This document shows positions 1 to 6,579 of a stretch of DNA of 8,434 bases, piece after piece. Source of the stretch: JASFUX01 sp050050115 (GTDB lineage Bacteria > Pseudomonadota > Alphaproteobacteria > Caulobacterales > Maricaulaceae); assembly GCA_050050115.1 (NCBI GenBank), contig JASFUX010000153.1, positions 1 to 8,434 on the forward strand, given 5' to 3'. Positions within the stretch are counted from its first letter, which is position 1. Each line of letters opens with the position of its first letter. Position numbers and translations under genes: made by a program. Below the pieces are notes generated by a model, which was given only the letters and a program-made list of their open reading frames with translations, was not told where the DNA came from and ran no database searches.

Positions 1-906
1 ATGCTGGGCGAAAGCTACGGCGGCACGCGCGCCGCGGCCGTGCTGCGCGCGGACAAAGTGCGCATCGACGGCGTGCTGATGTTCGCCGGCGCCGTCCGCC
101 CGATCGGACCGCAAGGCGACGACCTCGCCTACATGATGCGCTTGCCGAGCATGGCTACCACCGCAGCATTTCACGGCCGCTCCGAGCTTGCGGGCCGGTC
201 TGTGGGGGAAATTTTCGATCACGCTTACGATTATGCGACAACGGACTATGCACTGGCGCTGATCGAAGGATCTGAGATCAGCGCGGCCGACGCGCAACGC
301 GTCGCGGAACGCCTCTCGGCGCTGATCGGGTTGCCGCCGGAAGAGATTCTCGCGCAAAACCTCCGCGTCGGCGTCGAGCACTATGTGCGCAATCTCTTGA
401 AGGATAACAATCTGCGGATCGGCCGTCTCGACACGCGGGTCACCGGAGCGCTCGATGCGCCGGCGCAGGCCCCGCCGTGGGACGATCCGTCGATGGTGCG
501 CTCGGAGGCGAACGGCGGCGCGACCTACGATGACTACTTCCGCGACGAGATCGGCTTTGTCTCCGATCGTCCGTACAACAGCCTCAACCTCGGCGTGAAC
601 GCGGCATGGGATTACGGCTCTGGCAGAGCGGGCGCGCCCAACTATGCGACGTTTATCGCCGCGGCGATGGAGGCGAACCCGGCGCTGCGGCTCTACTCCG
701 GCGCGGGCTACTACGATCTCGGCGTGCCCGTCGCGCAGATGCGGTACAATCTGAACCACGCCGGCGTACCGATGGACCGGGTCTCGTTCGCCAACTACCC
801 CACGGGCCATTCGCTGTTCGAAGGCGACGCCAACCTCGCGCGGCTGACCGACGATGTGCGCGCCTTCGTGCGCGGCGAAGCCGTCTCATCTTCAGGAGCG
901 CCATGA
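1..906 (+). CDS. S10-type serine carboxypeptidase, C-terminal part (5' end outside window)
   Basis: The visible 301 residues are the C-terminal part of a serine carboxypeptidase-like (peptidase S10, alpha/beta hydrolase) protein. The fragment opens directly on the nucleophile elbow GESYGG, with the catalytic Ser at visible residue 5. The other triad members fit Asp239 (in GYYDLG) and His270 (in NYPTGH). The complete relative at 6576-8072 has the same elbow as ILGESYG with about 200 residues before it, including the oxyanion-hole NGGPG. The ATG at position 1 is therefore almost certainly an internal Met, and the signal peptide and oxyanion hole lie upstream of the window. Family members release C-terminal residues from peptides; by analogy with its relative it is probably exported. 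It is the first visible gene of a four-gene operon, and its TGA overlaps the next ATG as ATGA, preceded by AGGAG at 894-898. The family call is firm; the substrate is unknown. Confidence 0.87.
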   Translation: MLGESYGGTRAAAVLRADKVRIDGVLMFAGAVRPIGPQGDDLAYMMRLPSMATTAAFHGRSELAGRSVGEIFDHAYDYATTDYALALIEGSEISAADAQRVAERLSALIGLPPEEILAQNLRVGVEHYVRNLLKDNNLRIGRLDTRVTGALDAPAQAPPWDDPSMVRSEANGGATYDDYFRDEIGFVSDRPYNSLNLGVNAAWDYGSGRAGAPNYATFIAAAMEANPALRLYSGAGYYDLGVPVAQMRYNLNHAGVPMDRVSFANYPTGHSLFEGDANLARLTDDVRAFVRGEAVSSSGAP

Positions 907-2201
907 CCGATCCCGCTTCGCCCAAGCCGCCCGCCCGTCCCAGCCGACGCGACTGCCTGGGCGCGGCCGCGACCCTGCCGCTTGCCGGGGCGGCGGCCTG
1001 CGCCACGGCGGCTCCCGTGAGCGCCCCGCCCGCGGACTACGCCGCCCTGCCCGCACTCGAAGACTTCGCCGACATCGAGGGCGTCTACCTGAACGCCGGT
1101 TCGGTTCATCCGTTCAGCCGCGGCGCGCGTGCGGCGGTCAACGACTACTTGACCTCGCGCTCCATGAGCGGCGCGCCCGAAGACTATGCGATCGAGGAGA
1201 TCGAGGTCGAAGTGCGCGAGCTCTATGCGCAGCTGATCAATGCGAGCACGAACGAAATCGCCTTCATCCAGAGCACGTCGGCGGGCGAGCAGATGGCGGT
1301 GCGCGCGGTCGGCCTGCCCGAGGCGGGCGGACGTGTGGTCACCGACGCGCTGCATTTCTTCGGTTCATGGCATCTTTACAATGAGCTTCAAGACCAGGGC
1401 GTCGAAATCGTCGTCCTCCCGATGCGCGACAACGCGATCTCGATGGACGACCTCGAAGCTGCGGTGAACGCGGATACGCGCCTTGTTTCGGTCTCAGCCG
1501 TCTCGACGATCAACGGCTTCGAGCATGACTTGAAGACGGTCGCCGACATCGCTCACGCGCGCGGTGCAAAGGTCTACGTCGACGCGGTGCACGCCACCGG
1601 CGCGGTTCCGCTCGACGTGCGCGCCTCGGGCGTCGATCTGATGTCCTCGAGCTCCTACAAGTGGCTGATGGGCGACATGGGCCTCGGCTTCATGTTCGCG
1701 CGCGCCGACATCATTCCCGAGCTGCGCCGGCCGCAAGCGGGCTACTATCAAGTCGCCGCGATCCAGACTCATCTTTATCCGCACGACCCGCCCGGCGACA
1801 CCTTCGCGGAAACCCGCGCCCGCGACGACGCCGAGGGTCTGTTCGCCATGGGCACGACGGCGCACACCGTGGCCGCGCACCTGCGCTACTCGCTCGGCTA
1901 CATCCACCGCGTCGGGGTTGAGCGCATCCAGGCCTACCGCCAGCCCCTGCTCGACCGGGTCAAGCGCGAGGTTCCCGCGATCAATCCGACCTTCGAGCCG
2001 CTGACGCCGGACGACTGTCGCTCCTCGATGGTCGCTTTCGCCTATGAGGACGCACGTCAGAAGCTCGGCGGGCATTTCCGCGAGGCCGGCGTAGAAGTCT
2101 CCTTCAGTCGCCACCGCTTCAGGGTCTCCGCGTCGGTGTTCAACACGATGGCCGACATCGATCGCTTCCTTGAGGTCCTGAGCGATGCGCCGAGGGCTTG
2201 A
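903..2201 (+). CDS. Tat-exported class V aminotransferase-fold PLP enzyme (isopenicillin N epimerase-like)
   Basis: This 432-residue protein is a fold-type I, class V PLP enzyme, the group holding cysteine desulfurases and isopenicillin N epimerase-like proteins. Visible landmarks are the cofactor-contact Asp227 and His230 in VDAVHATG, the Schiff-base Lys253 in SSSYKW, the phosphate-side STSAGEQ at 124-130, and the likely carboxylate-binding Arg407 in FRVSASVFNT. The N-terminus carries SRRDCL (residues 14-19), close to the twin-arginine SRRxFLK motif, then an Ala-rich hydrophobic stretch. Cys33 could serve as a weak lipobox Cys, though residue -3 is Ala. Export folded with its cofactor, to act in the periplasm, is therefore likely; PvdN of Pseudomonas is a known Tat-exported PLP relative. 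The start is the ATG in the ATGA overlap, with AGGAG four bases upstream; the open frame back to 606 merely runs inside the peptidase gene. The reaction (epimerase, lyase or transaminase) cannot be read from sequence. Confidence 0.88.
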   Translation: MTDPASPKPPARPSRRDCLGAAATLPLAGAAACATAAPVSAPPADYAALPALEDFADIEGVYLNAGSVHPFSRGARAAVNDYLTSRSMSGAPEDYAIEEIEVEVRELYAQLINASTNEIAFIQSTSAGEQMAVRAVGLPEAGGRVVTDALHFFGSWHLYNELQDQGVEIVVLPMRDNAISMDDLEAAVNADTRLVSVSAVSTINGFEHDLKTVADIAHARGAKVYVDAVHATGAVPLDVRASGVDLMSSSSYKWLMGDMGLGFMFARADIIPELRRPQAGYYQVAAIQTHLYPHDPPGDTFAETRARDDAEGLFAMGTTAHTVAAHLRYSLGYIHRVGVERIQAYRQPLLDRVKREVPAINPTFEPLTPDDCRSSMVAFAYEDARQKLGGHFREAGVEVSFSRHRFRVSASVFNTMADIDRFLEVLSDAPRA

Positions 2202-2204
2202 GCG

Positions 2205-3170
2205 ATGAACCAGAGCGCCGACTTTCTGTTTCTCGACGCCGATGCCATCCGTGAGCGTCTGTCGATCGCCGACTGCATTCCGCTCGTCCGTGAGGCGATG
2301 ATCGCGCTGTCGGACGGAACCGCGCGCCAGCTGTTGCGCAGCTTCATCCCGATGGGTCCGGATCGGACGTTCGCGCAGATGCCGGCGGCTCTATCGGAGC
2401 GCGGCTACTTCGGCGCCAAGATGGTCAGCGTCTTCGCCGATCCGTCGAACCCGGGGCACAAGGCGCACCGCGGCGTGGTGCTGGTGTTCGAGGGAGAGCT
2501 TGGCCGGCCGGTGTGCCTCGCCGAGGCCGGCGAGGTCACCCGCATCCGCACCGCCGCGGCGAGCGCGCTGGCGACGGACGTTCTGGCGCGCAAGGACGCG
2601 TCCGTTCTGGCGATCTTGGGCGCAGGGCTTCAAGCGCGCGCGCACATCGAGGCGATCGGCCTCGTGCGCAATCTGAGCGAAGTCCGCGTCTGGGGTCGCA
2701 ATCTTGAGCGCGCTGAAGCGTTCGCTTCGGACGCCGCAAGCTTGACCCAGGCGCCTGTCCACGCAGCGACGTCCGTTCAATCGGCCGTCGAAGGGGCCGA
2801 CATCGTCTGCACCGTGACGACGGCGAGCGACCCGTTCCTTGAAGGCGCCTGGATCGGCCCCGGAACCCACGTCAACGCCGTCGGCTCGAGCGCGCCCGGT
2901 CCGGCGGAGATCGACAACGAGTTGGTCGCGAAGTCGGCGATGTTCGTCGATCACAAGGAGCATGTCGTGGTGCACGGCGGCGAGTTCCTGCGCGCCAAGG
3001 CGGCGGGGCTCGTGACCGACGACCACATCCGTGCCGAGATCGGCGAGGTGCTCACCGGCGCCAAGTCGGGACGGACGAGCGACGACGAGATCACGCTCTA
3101 CAAATCGCTCGGGCATGCAGTGCAAGACATCGCCGCTGTCGGCTGGCTCTACGAGCAGCATCAAGCGTAA
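2205..3170 (+). CDS. ornithine cyclodeaminase/mu-crystallin family dehydrogenase
   Basis: This 321-residue protein has the normal length and motif order of the ornithine cyclodeaminase/mu-crystallin superfamily. It has a substrate-side Lys72 in GAKMVSVF, the RTAAASALA segment with Arg115, a Rossmann nucleotide motif GAGLQA (139-144), VRVWGRN at the second beta strand, and the PGPAEID segment near 231-237. There is no export signal, so it should act in the cytoplasm. The family includes NAD(P)H-dependent ketimine and delta1-pyrroline-2-carboxylate reductases, alanine dehydrogenases and true cyclodeaminases. By eye, the catalytic Asp of ornithine cyclodeaminase (in its GGDCPG) aligns with Ser229 in GSSAPG, which argues against a true cyclodeaminase and favours a reductase or dehydrogenase. 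The start is supported by GAGGG at 2192-2196, eight bases upstream. It lies 3 bases after the PLP enzyme gene, and its TAA shares one base with the permease ATG. Confidence 0.9.
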   Translation: MNQSADFLFLDADAIRERLSIADCIPLVREAMIALSDGTARQLLRSFIPMGPDRTFAQMPAALSERGYFGAKMVSVFADPSNPGHKAHRGVVLVFEGELGRPVCLAEAGEVTRIRTAAASALATDVLARKDASVLAILGAGLQARAHIEAIGLVRNLSEVRVWGRNLERAEAFASDAASLTQAPVHAATSVQSAVEGADIVCTVTTASDPFLEGAWIGPGTHVNAVGSSAPGPAEIDNELVAKSAMFVDHKEHVVVHGGEFLRAKAAGLVTDDHIRAEIGEVLTGAKSGRTSDDEITLYKSLGHAVQDIAAVGWLYEQHQA

Positions 3171-4507
3171 TGAGCACCCCGCAATCTTCGCTCAAGAAGC
3201 AGGTCGGGCTGGCGTCCGTCGTCTCGCTCGGTCTGGGCACCGCAGTCGGCGTTTCGATTTTCTCCGTCGCCGCGCCCGCGACGGCGGTCGCCGGGCCCGC
3301 GATGCTCGCGTCCGTCGCGATCGCGGCGGTTCCGATGTTCGTCATCGCGGTCGGCTACGCTTTCCTCGGCTCGGCCGCGCCAACCAGCGGGGCGTCTTAT
3401 GAATGGCCGCGGCGGTACATCCATCCGGCCGTCGGCTTCATGGTCGCCTGGCTGCGGCTGATCGGCAGTCTCGGCGCGCTGATCATTCTCGCGTTCGTGC
3501 TGGTCAACTATCTGTCACTGCTCGTCCCGCTGCCGACCAAGCCGGCGATGCTTGGAGTCTTCCTCATCATCTTCGCGCTAAACATCCTTGGCGTCGGCGT
3601 CGCGGCGCGGGCGCAGACGATCCTGATCGCTGTGCTGGTTCTCGTGCTTATCGGCTTCGCCGTGATCGGCGCGGCCAGCATCGACGCTTCGGCGTTCACG
3701 CCATTCCTGCCCAACGGCTGGGGCGGCGCGATCGCCGCCTTGCCGCTGCTCATCGGCCTGTTCTTCGGCATCGAAGCGGCGACCGAGGTTGGCGAGGAAG
3801 TGTCGGGCGGGCGCTGGGTGATCCCCGCCGGGATCGCTTTGTCGATCGTGATCGCGGCGGCGCTCTACCTGCTGGTCAACACGGTGGTGCTCGGCGTGCT
3901 GGGACCGGAGCAGCTCGCTGCGAGCGACGCGCCGCTCCTCGACGCGGCGGGCGTTTTTCTCGGCGACTGGGGGGCCTACGCGATGGTCGCTGCGGCTGTC
4001 GCCGCGATCGGCACGTCGCTCAATGCGCTGTTCCTGATCTTCAGCCGCACGCTGCTGGCCATGGGGCGTTCGGGCGTCCTGCCGAGAGCCCTGGCGACAA
4101 TCGAGCGCGACAGCGGAACGCCGCGCGTCGCGCTGGTCGTCGTCCTTGGGCTTTGCATCCTCGGCCTGCTCGCGCCGATGAACCTGACGGCGCTGTTCCT
4201 CGCCGTCTCGATTCCGACGCTCCTCAAATACGCTTCGACCTGCACGTCGGCTGCGATCGTCGCGCTCAGGCATCCCGAGGTTTACGACAAAGCGAGCTTC
4301 CGGTTCGGCCGCCAGATTACTGCGGTCTGGTGCGGGCTCGGCGCGATCGGCGCAGTCGTCGTCGCCGCGGTCGGCTGGACCGCCGACTGGACGCCTTACG
4401 CCGCGCTTGGGGCTTGGGGGTTGATCGGCGTCGCTTACTACGTGATCAGATCGTTTGTCGGCGGCGGCGCGCCGCAGGAGCCCCGGTCGAATCCGGCCGA
4501 CTCCTAA
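3170..4507 (+). CDS. APC superfamily amino acid permease
   Basis: This 445-residue protein is an amino acid-polyamine-organocation family transporter of the inner membrane. About twelve hydrophobic segments can be drawn, near residues 13-33, 41-66, 87-117, 126-145, 149-170, 186-206, 217-243, 266-290, 318-337, 340-365, 385-405 and 408-427. The first carries the Gly-rich GLGTAVGVSIF typical of the substrate-binding broken helix 1. Segment 6 carries FFGIEAATEVGEEV, matching the family's FGFE...EE pattern. The SRTLLAMGRSGVLPRAL loop after segment 8 is another hallmark. The likely role is uptake of an amino acid or derivative by cation symport; the substrate is not predictable. It is the last gene of the plus-strand operon, starting in a TAATG overlap without a strong Shine-Dalgarno, so translation is probably coupled to the upstream gene. 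Its stop interlocks with that of the convergent amidohydrolase. Confidence 0.92.
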   Translation: MSTPQSSLKKQVGLASVVSLGLGTAVGVSIFSVAAPATAVAGPAMLASVAIAAVPMFVIAVGYAFLGSAAPTSGASYEWPRRYIHPAVGFMVAWLRLIGSLGALIILAFVLVNYLSLLVPLPTKPAMLGVFLIIFALNILGVGVAARAQTILIAVLVLVLIGFAVIGAASIDASAFTPFLPNGWGGAIAALPLLIGLFFGIEAATEVGEEVSGGRWVIPAGIALSIVIAAALYLLVNTVVLGVLGPEQLAASDAPLLDAAGVFLGDWGAYAMVAAAVAAIGTSLNALFLIFSRTLLAMGRSGVLPRALATIERDSGTPRVALVVVLGLCILGLLAPMNLTALFLAVSIPTLLKYASTCTSAAIVALRHPEVYDKASFRFGRQITAVWCGLGAIGAVVVAAVGWTADWTPYAALGAWGLIGVAYYVIRSFVGGGAPQEPRSNPADS

Positions 4508-6579
4508 AGCGCGTCCGCCTCGCCTTCGTCGTCTTCGGGGTCCTGCGGCGGCTGGATCTCAACTGGATCGATGAACGGCGCGACGCCCAGCGCTTCGTAG
4601 ATGTCCGACGGCAGGTAGGCGACGCCGCCGACCATCGTCAGCCGGCCTTCTCGAATGGCGCTGATGTTCTCGGTCGGATCGTTTGGGATCAGGAAGAAGT
4701 CGGCCAGCTTGCCGCGCTCGATCGTCCCAAGCTGCTGATCGCGTCCGAAGTACTCTTCTGCCTTGAGCGTGCCGTAGGCGAGAGCCTCGGCCGGCGTGAG
4801 ACCAGCCTCGACGTAAAGCTCCATCTCGCGGTGCACGGTGAAGCCGGTGCTGTCGTCGGTACCCGGCAAGAGCTGGATCCCCTCCTCGTGCAGCACCAGG
4901 AGCGTATCGAGGATGCGCTGAAACGCGGCGCGGTAGCGCGCGTCGTCCCCGTCTTCTTCGAGCGGCACGAACGTGCGCCGGCGATAGCGCTGATAGGCGA
5001 CGGGCATATGGTCGAAGTTATAGGCGTGGGTCGGCGGGATCTCGCGCGCGCGGCTAAGCATCAAAAGCTCCAGCGTCACCGCCGTGGTGTCGAGCGCGAC
5101 GTCATGCTCTTTCATCAGATCAATCGTGTGACGCACCCGATCGCTGTCGAGATCGAGATCGGCGGCGCGCGCCATGCCCGTCAAGCGCAGCGGCCCGCGG
5201 GTGTCCTCGCCGGGTTCCAGCAGCCAGCCGAGCATCAACTGATTGACGTGCGCGATGTCGGCGTAGCCGGCCTCGATTGCCTCGTCAGGATGCGCGAACG
5301 CGGGGATGTGCCCGGTGACGGTCATGCCGAGCCGATGCGCCTCGTGGATGACCGGCGCGACCCATTCTGGATGCAGCGAATTGTAGATCTTGATCTGCCA
5401 ATAGCCGTGGCTCGAGTACCAGCGCACCGCGTCGAGCGCCTCTTCGAGCGTCGACGCAACAATGCCAAGCTGAATGTTGTCGTCGCTCGTTCCCTCGAGC
5501 ATGCCGTTGCGCACGACGCGCGGACCGATCAAGTCGCCGGTTTCGATCTCGACGAGCATGCGGTCGAGGCTGGCGTTGTCGCTGCCCTGGTTGCGCGTCG
5601 CGGTCACGCCGGCGGCGAGGTAGAACAGCGCACTGCGGCGCGAGAGATGCGAATGCATATCGTGCAGGCCAGGCACGAGCACGCCGCCCTCGCCGTCGAT
5701 CGCATACTCGTACGTTTGGAGGTTCGACGGGTCGTACGGCTCGATCGCAACGATTTCCTCGCCGCTGATCACCACGTCGCTTGGCGCTCCGACATCCCCC
5801 GATCGCGCATCGAAGACTCGCACATTCCGTATCCGCACCGGCGCGTCGAAACGATGCGCCAGCTCGCCCGCCAGTTCGCGATAGCGGTCGCGGTCGAGTT
5901 CGCGCGGCAGGGAGTCGAGCGCACGCACTTCCTCTTCCCAGCCCTCGCGCACGACCAGACCGCCGGAGAAGGCGGCGAGAAGCCTATGATCCTCGTCGAG
6001 CATGAAGTAGCTCGGCTCAAGGTCGAGGCCGTCCAGGCGATAGGTCGTCGCCGTGATCGCCTCATCGCCTTCGCCGAGCGTATTCTCGCGCACTTCGGTG
6101 AGCGTCATCACGCCGCCCGGCAGCGCAGGCAACGTCTGATCGGGCGCGTTCAATAGAGCGCGCGCATAGACGCTGAGGCTCCAGGGGGTGTCGTCGTTGG
6201 CGACGTAGACAGCGGGATCCGGCGCCGAAACTTCATCCTCGTCCGCCTGGCTCGACCAGCTCGCCTGCCCGTCCGACAAGATGAACCGCTCATCTACGGC
6301 CGCGCCGAACAGCGTCGTTCCCTCGACTTGCCACGCGGTCGGAATGCCCGCTGCGTCGACGGTAATGTGGTGTTCGAGCGTCGGTCCGCGGCCGTTATTG
6401 CGCGTCATGTATGAGACGTCGGCGCGATCGTCGTTGATAGTCGCGCGGACGTAGCCGGTCGTTTCGTCACCGGCGAGCACGACGAAGCGCTCTTCGACCG
6501 GCTCGGCCTGACCACAAGCCGCAGCGGCCTGGACCGCCGCAAACGTCAGCGCCGCGAGCGCTGTCCGAACCACCGTCAT
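4504..6579 (-). CDS. secreted binuclear-metal amidohydrolase with N-terminal extension
   Basis: This 691-residue protein combines a signal sequence, a beta-rich stretch of about 200 residues that I do not recognise, and a C-terminal amidohydrolase domain from about residue 248. The metal ligands of the superfamily are all visible: His309 and His311 (HSH), Lys397 in WQIKIYN (candidate carboxylated bridging Lys), His424 (TGHIP), His444 (AHVNQ) and Asp575 (PGTDD). The ending GTIERGKLADFFLI is also characteristic. This pattern resembles the imidazolonepropionase/Xaa-Pro-Xaa-Arg dipeptidase type, so hydrolysis of a dipeptide or cyclic amide outside the cytoplasm is likely; the substrate is inferred only. 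The first 22 residues form a hydrophobic signal; Cys22 is a poor lipobox. I chose the ATG at 6579, which overlaps the upstream stop as ATGA and begins a clean signal peptide. A GTG at 6591 would add four residues, but its only AAGG sits directly against the codon. The C-terminus is strongly acidic. Confidence 0.88.
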   Translation of the reverse strand: MTVVRTALAALTFAAVQAAAACGQAEPVEERFVVLAGDETTGYVRATINDDRADVSYMTRNNGRGPTLEHHITVDAAGIPTAWQVEGTTLFGAAVDERFILSDGQASWSSQADEDEVSAPDPAVYVANDDTPWSLSVYARALLNAPDQTLPALPGGVMTLTEVRENTLGEGDEAITATTYRLDGLDLEPSYFMLDEDHRLLAAFSGGLVVREGWEEEVRALDSLPRELDRDRYRELAGELAHRFDAPVRIRNVRVFDARSGDVGAPSDVVISGEEIVAIEPYDPSNLQTYEYAIDGEGGVLVPGLHDMHSHLSRRSALFYLAAGVTATRNQGSDNASLDRMLVEIETGDLIGPRVVRNGMLEGTSDDNIQLGIVASTLEEALDAVRWYSSHGYWQIKIYNSLHPEWVAPVIHEAHRLGMTVTGHIPAFAHPDEAIEAGYADIAHVNQLMLGWLLEPGEDTRGPLRLTGMARAADLDLDSDRVRHTIDLMKEHDVALDTTAVTLELLMLSRAREIPPTHAYNFDHMPVAYQRYRRRTFVPLEEDGDDARYRAAFQRILDTLLVLHEEGIQLLPGTDDSTGFTVHREMELYVEAGLTPAEALAYGTLKAEEYFGRDQQLGTIERGKLADFFLIPNDPTENISAIREGRLTMVGGVAYLPSDIYEALGVAPFIDPVEIQPPQDPEDDEGEADAL

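Noticed and set aside
1..3. ATG at the first base as a true start codon.
   Set aside because: It encodes the residue matching Ile in ILGESYG of the complete paralogue. A start here would remove the oxyanion hole and about 200 residues needed for the fold.
606..902. 99-codon upstream extension of the PLP enzyme.
   Set aside because: It lies inside the first peptidase gene in another frame and is Arg-rich. The ATG at 903 has a ribosome site and is followed by a twin-arginine signal.
2391..3164. 257-codon minus-strand open frame.
   Set aside because: It is antisense to the cyclodeaminase-family gene, with no ribosome site or domain; a composition shadow.
3403..6156. Very long plus-strand open frame of 917 codons.
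   Set aside because: It runs out of frame through the permease gene and then antisense through the amidohydrolase. The product is Arg/Ala-rich with no recognisable domain, whereas both overlapped genes show complete catalytic or membrane motifs. It is a GC-rich shadow frame.
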